From: Vitellaria paradoxa
Taxonomy: Eukaryota > Streptophyta > Magnoliopsida > Ericales > Sapotaceae
Reading direction: 5' to 3'
DNA: 64,000 nt
Assembly: GCA_019916065.1 (NCBI GenBank)
Contig: CM034244.1
Span: forward strand, 28,450,471-28,514,470
Under the pieces are notes generated by a model. It was not told the origin of the DNA. It made no database searches and saw only the letters and a program-made list of their open reading frames with translations. Position 1 is the first letter of the stretch; each line of letters opens with the position of its first letter. Both the position numbers and the translations under genes were made by a program. Shown here piece by piece: positions 1 through 13,679 of this stretch.

Positions 1-3000
1 CAATTCTCATGGCTTCTCCAATCTCTCCAGGAGGAGTAAAAGTAAAATTGTGTGGCTGATAGAAGAAGTCAGGGTCAAATTATTCAACTCAAATTTCAGC
101 ATCCATCCAGCATTGTCTACCCCTTAAAACCAATAAATATATATTTATAGGCAACATATGTCAACTCCTCCAATTACAGAACAAATTAAACAAGGAAAAG
201 AGATTCATGTTATATATATATATATGTTCATCTGTCAGCAGGACTAGTATATGGAAAATAATTTATCCCAGTTTAAAAAAAAAAATGATTTATAATTTAC
301 TTGTATATTTTTTGATCTGGGAAGGAGGGTTCAAAAGAAATATAGTTGAAGGGACTTCTTTAGGACTCACTTGTCTTTATATATTTTCTATTATATATAT
401 ATATATTGTAATCTTGATGGATTTAGAAATATATATACAATTAATGTTTGGTGGCCTCCATATTCTGACCAAAAGCTGACAGATGAACTGGGTCATTACA
501 CTGCCAACTAACGGTACAGGTTAAATGAACGGCGGGAAATGGGATTGGCTTGCATCCATCGATATATGGGGGGTGCACATTTTGGTGATAAATCACACAA
601 CTCATAATTCAAATATAAATAATTTCAGGTTTATCTTCCAACTGGCAGATAATTAGGCAAGCTCGATTAGCAATGAGTGGAAAATATTTTCTTATGATAA
701 TCGAGCTTTACGTTAATGGATCACCTAGTTTAAATAAAGGACAAAATTATACAATTATAGTAATTAAATTTACGTTTAGATTAAATATTTATAAAGAAAA
801 GAGAAAAGGGATAGGAATTCAAATTTTTTACTCTTGTTCACATTATTATGATGAAAAATGAAAAATAAATGTATGAAATTTTAAAAATTAAAATTAATTA
901 ATTAAAATAATAATTAATATATTAACAAAAATTTTTTATTAATTATATTTTTTAATTAATATTAGAATATGTATTTTGGATATCATGATTCCTTCAACAT
1001 TTAGTTTACCATTTTCTCTCCTGCTTTTTTTTTTTTTTAATTCTCTCACCAAATTCTTACTCTATACACACCTTAAATGATAGCACTACCTGGGGATGAA
1101 GTCAGAATTTTTGGTTAGAACGGGCCAATTTTTTTCTTAGGTTGAATTTAGGCCTAGGAAAAAAATTATAATTAATATTATGAATTATATTTAGTGAATA
1201 AAAATAAAATATATTTGCACAGATGGACTTTAAATCTTTTGAATTATGGTGTTGCTTGGAGTGCCAAAGTTTGGCAAAAAAATAAAAAGTAGATAAATTT
1301 TAGATTGTTGAATATTTAGTATATTTTTCGAGAAGTACGAAAATTTTTTAAAAGATTACTAAAAGTTGATAAATGTTGAAAAATTTTAATAAAAGTTTGA
1401 GATTTTTTATGTAAAGAAAATTGATAAAAGTTGTAAATTTTTAAAGAAGATTAGAGATTTTTTGCAATCTAAATGCACCCTACACGTAACAATTAAAGAA
1501 ATAGTTATATTTTGAGGAGGTTGATCCATAACTTAAATTTCTTTTCATTCAAAAATGTATATGTACTCGTGGTAGTGTTATTTTGACTAAGATCAATTAT
1601 ATATCCTTTAAAATTTTAGGGGTGCCAAATTATAATAAATTTTTTGTAATTAAAAATTTATACACACGGACAACATTTTTCAAAATGTAAGGTTGATCAT
1701 GATCATCCTTAGCTCTATGGCAGCTTCTCCCCTGTGACCACCTGATGAGTCGATTATTCTCAACAAACTATTAAAATAATATTTTATTATAAAAATATTA
1801 TTATCAACATATTCTATTTTAAGTTTTACCTAAAGGTAAGCAAATAAGTAGGTTTGAACGGATTTGAGTTGGATCATAAATAAATTATAATTAAATGGAT
1901 TAAATCCAATTATATCCGTTTAACAATGAGTTATTATTTTGTAGATTGCTTAGGAGTTATATTAAACTCATGAACTTAATTATACTTATTTAATAATATT
2001 TTAGTTTTTTAATTAATATTTTATTTAGTAATAAAAATTTGATTGATTTAAATTTTTTGAGACAATATGATTAGTAAAATTTATATTTACTGTTTTTCTG
2101 TTTATATTTACAAATTTTTAAAGACAAGTAACAAAAATATATTTGTTAAATCTATTTTTGTTTTTTTTTTTTATTTTTTTTGTTTCTAATAGAATGAAAA
2201 CTTAAAGAAAAAATGTAAACAAAAAGAAGGTGTTTGCAGTCTTTTTTTCCTTTTTTATTATAAATATTCTGTCACTTTTAATGCTTTTTCCATTTTTCTT
2301 ACATCACATTAAAATTAATTATTTTATTCAAGTATTTTATTAAACTATAATTATTTTTACTAAATAACATAATTAAATTAAATTAATTTATTTGATTTCA
2401 AATAAATAATATAATTGAATTAAATAAATTAAATAATTATTATAACATAATTATTTAACTTAATTTAATTAATTTGAAAAATGAATAACATAATTGGGTT
2501 AACTAAATTAAATTAAATAATTATTAATTTAATTATTTAATTTTGTTTAAATTAATTTAACTAATTTAATTAATATGAAATATATTTAATTAAATAATTT
2601 TTAATAAATAATATAATTAAATTATCTAATTATTTCTTTAAATTAATTGAAAAAGAAATAATATAATTGAAATAATTAAATTAAATAATAATTATTATTT
2701 AATTATTTCATTTAATTTATTTAATTAAATTTACATGAAATATTTAATTAAATTATTTTTAATAAATAATATTGTTAAATTATATGTAACAGATTTTATT
2801 TTTATTGAATTAAATTATTTTTCATAAATAATATAAATAAAATAATTTAATAATTTACTTAATTTAATTAAATTATTTAATTCAATTAATTATTAAATTA
2901 ATATAAAATACACTTTCCCTAGTCAGCAAGCTGAAAAACCCCTTTCTCCTTTTAATAATAATAAGGTAGCTCCAACCAGCTTACTAAGCGCTGGCCATCC

Positions 3001-3143
3001 CGACCATTCCTTCCCCATCTTAGGAAGGAATGGACTAAGGGATGACTTCTTCTTATCGAGGTTTAAAATTTTAATTATTTTTGAAAAAAATTAATAAAAT
3101 TAAATATTTTATTAAAATAAAAATTAATTATTGTAATTAAAAT
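1..3143. other. AT-rich intergenic spacer, no gene seen
   Basis: Very AT-rich sequence with short TA microsatellites (for example near 211-226 and 398-408) and long runs of A/T words between about 2300 and 2910. Short open frames here are low-complexity and carry no recognisable domain. I see no gene. Confidence 0.6.
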
Positions 3144-3518
3144 GGGTAATTATTATTTTACCCTTTATACTTAAGGTGAAAATTATTTATATCCCCTGAA
3201 ATTTAAAAACCTGTCTTTATATCCCTTACATTTTGGATTAAAGTGAACACGTTAAAAAATCTGTCAAACATGATACTTTTGACTCTACATAAATTTAAAA
3301 ATTATATTTATACCTCTTGTACTTTATATTACTTACACTTGCACCCCTAATTCTATTTAGTTTTTGATGAGTATTTTTATTTTTTCACTTGAAAATTTAA
3401 CGCCGTTTACAACTTTACTTTAGTCTAAAGTACAATGGATACAAAGGTAGTTTTTTAAAATTTAAGGGATGTAAATGACTTTCATCTTAAGTATAGTAAA
3501 TAAAAAGATAATTATCCC
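3144..3518. mobile_element. MITE with about 50-bp terminal inverted repeats
   Basis: The left end begins GGGTAATTATTATTTTACCC and continues to ATTTATATCCC. The reverse complement of the right end begins GGGATAATTATC and continues to CATTTACATCCC. Both arms share the core ATACTTAAG followed by GTGAAA or ATGAAA at the same distance. The element is about 375 bp, non-coding and AT-rich. A clear target duplication was not found, so the superfamily is open. Confidence 0.65.
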
Positions 3519-3980
3519 TAAATAAAATTATATTTATAGACATAGTTTTAGTTTTTATTGTAGGAAATAAAAGGACAATAGAAAGCAAAAATTTAAAAAC
3601 ATAAATAGACAAACATAAATAGAAAAGAAAGCAATGTTACCAAATGGGTCTTAATTGAACGTTGATTTTAACGTGGATGCATGGGTTGATGAGATTGTTT
3701 TTGATATTTGAATATTTTTATGAATTATAAATTTGTGATTTTATTTTAAAAAATTATTAAGATAAGTTATTAATTAAATAAAATATTAATCATTCTTAAA
3801 TCTAAAATAAATAATGCCACTATATATATATATATATATATGCATTTATGTATTAAATCGATACCTAATAATAATAATAATATATTGAAATATAGTAATA
3901 TAAACAGTGTCCAATGTATTTTTGCCAAAAATATTCAAAATATTTTAGCAAAAAATATTTGTCTACAATATATATATATG

Positions 3981-4647
3981 AGACTTATTTCACCCACAGC
4001 CCTGTGGCTTCGCCTTTGTATACCTAGATTTCATAAGTTCTATAAATGTATGTCTAGACTCTCTGAGAATTGTATTAAATTTACTTAGACTCTTTTGTAA
4101 GATTTTCCATTCAAAAAATAACTTTTGACTCATTTATGCTATGAAATTACTTTTATACCCCTACTATTAATATAAAAATGCATGAAAAAAAATTAAGAGC
4201 AACAATCATTTGTTATTATTTGATACTAACAGAAAGGAAGGAGAAGAAAATAAGAAATTAAATTTTTTCTCTCATGTTTAGTTTATTAGATTATTAATAA
4301 AAACAATGAGAATCTATATATATGTATAATTACTAATTTATATATAATATAGATTTAAAACATTAATGTGATACATAATTTAAAGTATTGATATATAGAA
4401 AAGGCTCACAAATAAAATTTAATAAATTAATTATAATGTAATTTTTATATAAAAAATGTATCATATCATAACATAAATACTTTTTATTTATAATAAGAGT
4501 ATACAGGTAATTTCACAGTATTAAATGAGTCAAAAGTTACTTTTTGGATACAAATCTAACAGAATAAGTCTAAGAAAATGTAAAACAAATATCAAGGTGT
4601 TTAGGTATATAAAGGCGAAACCACAGGAGGTATCAGTGAAATAAACC
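3981..4647. mobile_element. Long-TIR non-autonomous DNA element
   Basis: The left arm reads ACTTATTTCACCCACAGCC then TGTGGCTTCGCCTTTGTATA. The reverse complement of the right arm reads GGTTTATTTCACTGATACC then TGTGGTTTCGCCTTTATATA. The inverted match continues through AACTTTTGACTCATTTA in both arms, so each arm is about 150 bp. Both flanks are TATATA tracts, so the target duplication cannot be read. Long arms suggest a Mutator-like MITE, which is inference. Confidence 0.65.
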
Positions 4648-5104
4648 CTATATATATTCTATCAGTTTGAAGTGTCAGTCCTGTAATAGACATATAAATA
4701 TGTATATTCTGTCAAAATGATGTGTTAGTTCTGTAATAAACATGTATTTTATTAAATTTTTCGATTACAGTATTATCTTGACAAAAAACTATTATTTTGA
4801 AAAAAAAATTACTCTAATTTTTTTCTAGAAAAGTATTTGTTGAAAGATATTTATGTATTGTCGAGATTAGATTAAATTTGAAATTGGGTGCTTATTCTAA
4901 CTAGTAAAAAAATAATTAGATGTTTAATAGGTTATATTACCAACTCATTTAAACCCATTAATCTTATAAGTATTATCTTATCTGTCAAATTATATCTGCT
5001 AATGATTTTAAATGGATTCAAACCCATTGAATTTGAATTTGATTGGGTGGGTTGATGGGTTTGGGTGATCATTACCACCATTGGTTTAGATCATCTGAAG
5101 TTAT
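4648..5104. other. AT-rich spacer with a short two-copy direct repeat
   Basis: A unit of about 55 bp (TATTCTGTCA... GTAATARACATG) occurs twice between 4662 and 4750. The last five bases, GTTAT at 5100-5104, are the left target duplication of solo LTR A. No gene is seen. Confidence 0.5.
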
Positions 5105-6521
5105 TGTCATGCCCCAAAATCCACAACTTAGGGAGGTGGTGACAAACCCACAAAAATGCACTCCAAACTATACAAATCATACTCTATTAAAGCAAAAGTA
5201 AATTAAATAATTCAATATTCAATATCTTAAATATTTCAACATCTCAAAAATATGTTTGAAAAGAGTTGTATAAATCATGCCACAAATACAGGCCTAAAAC
5301 AATACTCCATTACAATACAATTCAAAATATTAAAATGCAAAGTAAAATCATCTAGTAATTAACAATCCAAGACCAACTAGCTAGTCCACTAGCTCGTCAT
5401 GAGCATCAACCTCAGCATTATCAGTTGTAGAAGGGGTGAACACTAAATGCACATGTGGCCAGAATATGCATATAAAACAAGTTTATTAATCATGCAAAGA
5501 AATCAACACTTAATTAATATTAATTAAGTTAAAATCTTATCAACTTCATAATAAATTCCACAATTTTCATATTAAATCATACTATTCTAATTAAACATTT
5601 ACTTATCTATGATCCCACAATATCATGCTAAAATAATTTTGGTCACAGCATTCATATCACTACACATCAATACCATACCAAGGGTTAGGTATTTTGCAAG
5701 GTTAGTTTGTGGTTACAAAACTAAATCCAAATCAAATCCCTAAGCCTTAGCCATGGGATACAAACTAGTACTGTAGTCCTAGATGTGTACTCATCATATC
5801 ACTCATGGCCTTAGTTCCGTAGTCCCAGTCCATCGCATATTCCTTTAATAAGCAAACTGGTCTCACAGTCCTAGTACTAATATACATTATAACAAGTCAT
5901 ATACGTTTTGTAGGTTTCTAACCTACTAGTAATGTTAACCACCTTGCACAGTCTTCAGGGCTTTCGACCCTTGGACACTAGTATCTACTCTTTCAGTACT
6001 CTCTATGAGCCCAATATTAAAAATCAATCTTAATCTAATTTCTTTTATCAAAAGTACATCATACACAAGATTCTCCCTAAATTAGATCCCTTGTATTCAT
6101 CCCTTGTTCATTAAGTTTTATGATGTAATATTTTCTTGAGCCTAAATTTTATGTTACCCATTATATGCTTGTGTTTAAACAAGTAAACAATCTGCATAAA
6201 ACTCTTAATATGCATATTTAAGAGGCACATGATTAACCAATTTGAGAACCCAGTCAACTTTAATAAGTCTTAACAAAGGTCTAAAGTATCAATGCCATTT
6301 TAAAATAAAAAGTATTTCAAAATTTATAGATATATAAAAAAAAAAAAAAAACAGAGAATCTCACAACTTGGGTGCAGACAACTTGAGGCTTTGAGCACTC
6401 TGGTTTCCTGCACTCAGGTCAATCCAGAATGCCAGCAGCGTTACCATAGGGAGCTCGAGAGTTTGAATCTCCATTTGTAGAACATTTTTGCATGAGATTA
6501 TATAGGAAAAACAAAGTTTAC
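5105..6521. mobile_element. Solo LTR A, left segment
   Basis: The segment begins TGTCATGCCCC, the same kind of terminus as LTRs B, D and E in this window. It is preceded by GTTAT (5100-5104), which is repeated exactly at 31014-31018, right after the terminal TTTACA of the right segment. The segment is cut at 6521 by LTR B. Inside is the family motif CTTTCGACCCTTGG, shared in similar form with B and E. No internal retrotransposon region remains, so this is best read as a solo LTR of about 2.4 kb once later insertions are removed. Its clade is not determined. Confidence 0.7.
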
Positions 6522-8453
6522 TATCACGTCCTGGATTTCACAACCCCAGTATGTGAACAAAAAAACATATATTACATCATTTAATAACTTTCCCTATCTC
6601 ACATCAGAGCCATACACATATACTATGGTGCAATGAATATAAATAAAATTTTTAAAATAAATAAACTTATATGTAAATTTAATTAAATGCATTAGCTAAA
6701 ATCAACTAGGCAACAAAGCTCCAAAATAAAACTACAACCTCCGCTGCTAATCCCAAATAATCTCCTAGAAATAAAATAAAAATAAAAAAAATATTCACCT
6801 CACAAAGAGAGGTTTATAACAATCTATTAAAGCAATCTTATAAACATTTAAATGTAAGTAAATAAAATAAATCAAATTCTAATTCCTATGCTTAGAAGGT
6901 CCAGCACGTGACTTAAAATCATTTCCTGCATCACAAGCTGTAAGGGGGTGAGCACTAATATCACGTGTGCCTGGAACCCTAGTAATAATATAAATGCAAT
7001 AATGTCCTATCATGCTACTAAGTGAAGCTTCATTACACAAACAACAATCCCAAATAAATAAAAAGAATTTAATTCATTTATTAATTAATTTATTTTCCTT
7101 ACAATTTAATCATGTATTAATGCCACAAAACACATCAAAAGAAAATCAATTAGTTTTAAGGTACTGCTGCTTGGTTGTCCCGTAGAAATAGGACCCAACC
7201 AATGTACACCATTCTTCGGTGTCTACTTAGTTGTCTTGTAGAAACAAAACTAACTAATATACACCATCTTTCGGTATCTACTTCTTAGGCCGAAACTGTA
7301 GAAATATAATATGCCACCCTTAGGCATCTGCATCGTTCGTAGGTTACTAGCCTACTAGACTCAATTACCACCCCTGCGCGGGTTTAGGGACTTTCAACCC
7401 TTGGGTACATATACCCGATATTTTCAGTATCTCTCAACCCAATCAAAACACAACATTAAATTTTATTTTATATCTACATAAATAATTTCTTCCTTTATTT
7501 CAAAATTTCATATAAAATTATGAATAAATAATACATATATATACATTTAAGTATCTTGTAAAATTTTCTTCAAATTTTATCACTGCACATTCACAGAAAT
7601 TCTAAGCAAATTAATGAACAAAGAAATTGCATACCACACGTGGGCTATGAAATTTGAAGCAAGTTACATCCTAGATGTTTTCATCACTAAAGGACAAAAT
7701 TTCATAAATATATATATATATAAGCAAGTCACTTGCTGGAAGTTTTTCATCACTAAAGGACAAAATCACACACACACACACATATCATATACATGTATTC
7801 AATGAATAGTTCAAGTTTCAAAGGTCATGTACAAAACCATCATTCTGAAGCATTTACAAATAAAAAGATCAATTGGCAATTGTGTCAGAAAATTTGTTAC
7901 TTTAGATTATATATATAACATATATATATAGATAATTATGAACATCTCGGATCAATGCCTTTTGGTACCCTTTCACGACAATCACACTTTAATCAATTTA
8001 AACAAATATATAAATGAAGTCATTCATGACAATCCATCGACAATCAAATACACATGTGTATGCATAAACAATACAGGAGTTCCGCCCCTTACCTTGACCA
8101 ATGCGGCAATGGAAGAGGAAACAGTTCGACAAATCCAGGCAGTTGCCCAAAACAAATTTAGGGTTTCTATATATATATATATTGAAATAACATAGCAATA
8201 TATATATAGCAGCAGTTCTTTTTTAATATATATATTTAATAATTACATGCTCTACCCTAAGCTTTAAGAAAATTATACTTTTTCCCTAAAATTTTAAAAT
8301 CTTTTCAAAGATAACCAAAAATTAACATTTTTAAATACGACTCAAGTTAAATAGCAAAATTTTAAATTATTAAATTTAAATAATGAATTAAATTTATTGA
8401 ATAATAAATAAAAATATATATAAATTAAATTAAATCAAACTCGGGCCATTACA
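6522..8453. mobile_element. Solo LTR B (1932 bp) inserted in LTR A
   Basis: It begins TATCACGTCC, a G-to-A variant of the TGTCACG terminus, and ends CTCGGGCCATTACA. It is flanked by perfect 5-bp duplications TTTAC at 6517-6521 and 8454-8458. It shares with A and E the ordered motifs GGTTACTAGCCTACTAG and GACTTTCAACCCTTGG. No gag, pol or primer site is present. Short open frames inside are not supported as genes. Confidence 0.8.
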
Positions 8454-8942
8454 TTTACAATCTAATTAACCATGGATAGATTTTCAACATAAATCAAATA
8501 TAGATTATAAAATCATACAACTAAAAGCATGAATTTACATCTCATAAACATTTTCAAATTTAATTCAATGAATTCATTAGTAATGATCATTGTATGGATT
8601 TATATCACATATCACCCTCTTTATAACATTCTCAAAAATATACTATGGATTTTCATCAAGCATGCTAAAAAAATATAAATTAAATCTTCAACTCAAAAAC
8701 ATATACAAACAATTACATTTTTGTAGGATTAAAAAAATAAGTCTTATATAGCTAAACCCTACCTATCTCAAATATACACATCAAAAAAAGTGTATAAAAA
8801 TGTCAAAACTTTACTAATTCAAGTTGGTAGTCTAAAACTTTCCAGCAATTCCTACTTTGAGTTATCCATTCTTTTCTCAATGATTCTTCAGCACAAGGAT
8901 GGAGAAAAAAAATACAATCTCTCTCTATCTCTCTCTCTCTCT
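8454..8942. mobile_element. Solo LTR A, middle segment
   Basis: This is the continuation of LTR A between the inserted LTR B and the CACTA transposon. Its right end is a CT microsatellite (about 8917-8942) that resumes directly after the CACTA element at 30495. The related LTR D has a CT-rich stretch at the comparable place (38340-38375), which supports the tract being part of this LTR family. Confidence 0.65.
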
Positions 8943-8959
8943 TACTACAAGAAATCAAA

Positions 8960-9540
8960 AAATAGGTGAGAAAAGTTTTCGTGAGGAAGTCACTTTCCTT
9001 GCTAATAACATGTTTTTAGTGAGGAAAATTCAAATTACTCACTAAAAACTCTGAAACTTTTGGCGAGGAACATTTCCCTCGCTAACAGAGATATTTGGTA
9101 ACAAAAATTTAACTTCCTCGCCTGTAGTAAATAAAATGTCACGCCATTCAATTTGGAGGGGGAGCAGAAAGTGTTACATAACTTTAGGCAAGGAAATAAA
9201 AAGTTGGTTATAGGCGAGGGAGATTCTTTCCTCGCCAAAAGGTTATAGGCGAGGAGATTCTTTCCTCGCCAAAAGCTACTTTTCGTGATGAAACTGAGAT
9301 TCCTCGCCTATAGTAAACAAAAACTGTCACAATGAAATGTGACATAGCTTTAGGCAAGGAAATTATTTCCTCGATAAAAGTTGGTTATAGGCGATGAGAT
9401 TATTTCCTCGCAAAAAGCTGTATTTGCCCGAGTTAGTTGCTGCCAAAAATTTAAAATATGGCACGATTCGATTTTTTGGGGGGGGGGATTTTTTTTACTT
9501 TAGACGAGGAAATAATTTTCTCACTAAAAGCTATCACAAT
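8960..9540. repeat. CACTA left subterminal repeat array
   Basis: More than ten copies of GGCGAGGAA, TTCCTCGCC and close variants lie in both orientations, often paired as short hairpins (for example around 9240-9270). The same word is arrayed at 30060-30480. In known CACTA elements such arrays are the binding sites of the regulatory transposase subunit. Here that role is inferred from position. Confidence 0.8.
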
Positions 9541-10240
9541 ATATATTAAACGTCAAATCTACTTAATGGACCTGATCTTTTTATTTTAAAATTTTTTTCA
9601 ATTTTAATATAATTTTTTATTTTTAATTATTGATGTATTGCAAAATTAACTTAAATTAAAATTATCAGAATACATTTTCTACTACTTTTATAAAAATAAC
9701 TCAAACTAAGAAATAACTTATATAAGCCCTATTTGATAACATTTTTATTTTTTATTTTTCTATTTATATTTTCAAAATTTTATAAATTACAGCAGAAATT
9801 GTTAAATCTATTTACAATTTTTTTATTTCTAAAAAAAAAAACTTAAATAGAAAAATGAAAAAAAAAATATTTTCACTCTATTTTTTCGGTTGCAAACATT
9901 TTGTTAATTCTTATGCTTTATCTATTTTTGTTACATCATATTAAAATAAATTATTTTATTCAAATATTTTATTAAACTAAAATTATTTTTCATAAATAAT
10001 ATACTTATTTTATTTTATTTTAATAAAGAAAATTATTTTTTTCAAAAATTGAAAATTAAAAATAAATTTACCAAATAAAGTTTTTTGTTCAATTTAAAAA
10101 AATAAAAATAAAAAGGAAAAGAATAAAAAGAAAATGAAAGAAGAGGACATTTTAGGGCTTATTTCTTTTCAGTTTTTTATTTTTATTTCTTAAACAAAGT
10201 GTATATAAAATACACTTCTCAGTTTGCAACATTTATTGAC

Positions 10241-11060
10241 AAAAGGCACAAAAGCTGCTCTTCCCATTTGCTCTTTCCATCCCAACCCTAATTTCACACT
10301 AATCTCTCCCACTCTCTCAGTCCAATCTTGCTCTCATCTCTAATCAGCCATTGCTGGGGAAGTATCACCGTCGGGAGGTGATCGCGAGGACAGCGTCACC
10401 ACTGCAGGACACCATCGCTGAACCAAGTGTGTATGTATATATATATATATATGTATGTATGTGTGAATTTTTGTGAACTCGTCATTGCTGCTCTTGTCTT
10501 CTCACTTTGAGATAATGTGTTATTGATTTTTAGTTTTAATCTGTATGTTTGATTGTTGAGAAAACTTGGGAAAATTGAAGAGTAACTTAGGAAAAGTGAA
10601 AGGAAAAAGTTAAGAGATTGACTATTAGGTCTACTTTTTTTTTTGGTTTAGATTTTTCACTAATCTAACTACCCAACACCCAAACTACGCCATCGTCATC
10701 TCGATTTGCGTTGCCTTGTCCCTCATCATCACTCCCGTGGCTCTTATCGTCTACGCTTCGGTCTTTGCCTTTTAGCTGATCCTCTACTTCTTCCTCAAAG
10801 ATCCTTTGGTGGTTTGGGGTAGTCACGTGAGTGATCGGGGTCTTGGTTGTAGTCTCCATTGCTACCATTTGCGTCACGAGAATGGTCAACAATTTGTTCT
10901 GGAATTGCCATTGGGCTTTTCCTCTCTGCCGTTCATGGCGCTCTAGAAATATGGACTACCCCCATGGATCAATCGTAGTACATTATATATACTGTAAATC
11001 CATTATTTATTTATTTTCCTCCCTAGTAGGAATTTTCTCGGCATCCCTGCTCGAGTTGTA
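10241..11060 (+). other. GC-richer transcribed-looking region, possible captured gene fragment
   Basis: Inside the CACTA element, 10250-10430 reads like a 5' leader: CT-rich and then GC-rich. A block at about 10680-10775 translates to a strongly hydrophobic stretch (AIVISICVALSLIITPVALI) ending at a stop. A second hydrophobic frame starts at 10831 (GVLVVVSIATICVTRMV). These look like membrane segments and do not resemble CACTA proteins. I do not recognise a family. It may be the transposon's own first exon and promoter, or a fragment of a host membrane-protein gene picked up by the element. Confidence 0.35.
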
Positions 11061-11061
11061 A

Positions 11062-13679
11062 AGTTTTTTATTTTTTGTTAAGATTTGTAGAATATATATA
11101 CAGTGTAACGGGCAGGAATTTACCTTTTTCCATTGATTGTTTTGCTTTGTAATTTTTTCCTCCTACCAATATGGGTAGCATTCTTTGTAGGGGGTTCAGA
11201 AGGAAAGCCTATTTTGTTACTATAATATTTAATTAATTGGTGAGGGCTACAGTTTTGTTCTTTCCACCAATTTGATTCTATAACGAACAACAGAACATAT
11301 GAACTCGGAACAATTTGTATGAGAAGTGTGATTACAGGTGTTATTGTGTACACTCTTTATAAAAATTTGAAATGTTATAATATTCAGCGGATTATTGTCA
11401 TTCTTATCCCCCTCTTTATTTTTTTATTCAGTTCTAATTAACAAATTTCGATCAACAGCTATTGTTCGTAATGTATTTTGATGCACTTTTTGTTTTGGAA
11501 TGATTTCATATTAACTCGCGTCATTTTGGAAGAATTTAAAAAGAAATGATAAGCTGTCTGATTGGGGTACGAAAAAGATAGTTTTTGGTCTTCTTTTTAT
11601 GCATAATATACAAAATAAAATATATATTATTAATTATATATAAATTTAAAATAATATTGTTATTATTATATTTTTTTTATTGAAGATTTGTTAGTTTAGG
11701 TTTGGACATATACGTATGAACCAAAGTCTGGCCTAGAAAAAAAAATTCAAGCAAAATTTTTGGCCAAGCTTTTCCCTTGGGCATTTTTCTTTTTATTATC
11801 CAAAGTCCATAAATAATAATTCGATGTGGTCGGTCTATTCGGTTGAACGGCTGTGATTAGCTCTATGATTTTAAACATAATTTGTAATATCAAGTATTTT
11901 ATTTAGTCATTATTTGAGACTTATTTTAATTTTGGATCTTGAGATTTGGTCATTGGTGGGACTACTATTTTATTTTTTTTTTGGGCCAAATTGGACCCAA
12001 GGATGTGTCGTAGTTGGTGGATTAACCCATTTTCTTTTATTTGTTTTCTTTTCTTTCAGTTCTTCTCTTTGTCTCTTCTTTATTTTTCCTTTATTCCACA
12101 TTTGGTTGGTTACATGGAGATGACACAGGAGAAATAGAAAAAAGAGGTAGAAGAAAGAGAAAGAAGAAATGTGTGCAACCATTGCTCACTCTTTGAGATC
12201 TAATCTTAAATATGTTTTAATTTAATTTTAGTCAACTCTCATTTTCTCATACCATTTATCTCGAACATTAAATTTAAAGATGTGATATAACTCTTAATAT
12301 TCTTTTATCTTTATTGTTAAGGACATTCAATAAGTTTCTTATATTACGATTTTCAATACATAATTCACCTTTTTAATCATTGAAAAATATGATAGAAATT
12401 TCTTCTTTGGCACATTAATTCTTAAAAAAAAATACTAATAAATTAAAAAATGAAAATTACACACATACTACCTGTGCACAAGTGCTCTTAACAATTAATT
12501 GGAGCTACAACAATTGACTTTTTCTTTTCCAAATATTTATTGAACATGGATATGATCAAATTCTAAGATTTGATGGTGCACCCCCCCTCCAAAAAAAATC
12601 CATGGGTGAACTTTGTTGGTTGTCAAGGTTACTTGGAATTTGTTGTATGTAGTTTGTGACTTCTGTGCTGTGTTGTTATCTAATGTGGGATGGATCAAAG
12701 GAAATGATGTTTGTAATGTTGATTTGCTGATAAAGACTTGTTTTTGTTGTGTCAATGAAGAATTATTGAGTTCACTTTAGGTTCAGTTTGAAGGTTTTGT
12801 TGGTTTTACTTAGTGGTTAAGGTTATGAACTAATATAAAAAACTAACCTCTAGAATTGTTCGAGAATGAGATAACCAATGACATGCTCTGGGGCAGCTTT
12901 TTATCAATATATCTGATAAGCCTTGATTTTAAAGATAGCATATACTTAAAAAATTCATGCCATACATGAATAAATCGATACGATTTATAATACACGATTT
13001 GATAAGTACGGTAAGAGCAATCTGTTGTGTTTGCTTCTACCTAGTGACGTGGTTATAGTGTAGTGTGAACAAGACTTAGCTCCCCAAGTATATGGCTAAA
13101 TGTTTGAATCTTTTTTTTTTCTTTTTTTAGTCAAATACAAATTAAGATTGAGCAACTAAGTCCTGCTGATAAATTTATGTGGTCGTGTAGTAATTCCTCC
13201 TTAATTTGGCAAATGAGAAGCATTCACAGATGGAGATTTAATCCCAACGATCCAACTCCCAATTGAAGGGATTATAAATCCTTTGAATTGCTAGTCAAAT
13301 CAGAGACGTACATGAGGTCTAGAATTATCGAATTTTTTGGCAAACTTGCAGGGATGCTTTTGCCAATACTTAGTTAATATGTCTTTCGATTTAAGTTCTA
13401 GGGGAAGGTGGGATTCCTATGATTTTTAGTACTTTCTATATCAACAATTGTAATGTCTTTGCAGTTTTTCACCTTCTACCAAAAAGGCATTTGTTCTTAT
13501 GGAAGCCATTGCAGATATGAACATATTAAAAGTTTCTAGGTTGCATTCATCCATTCCATCTTCTTCTGCAAATTCTCGTCAATTGTTGATGTTAAATAAC
13601 TTTACTTTATTCTTATTTTTACAAAATTTCTTGTTATGATATTAATAATGATTTTTTTTTTTAGACTAGGCAAGTAAAT
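11062..13679. other. Non-coding interior of the CACTA element
   Basis: AT-rich sequence with T-rich runs and no domain-bearing frame. Its position between a leader-like region and the tnp2 start suggests intron or spacer. Open frames near 11914-12182 are low-complexity. Confidence 0.4.

Noticed and set aside
11914..12182. Overlapping frames on both strands
   Set aside because: Low-complexity Phe/Leu/Ser translation of T-rich DNA without any domain.
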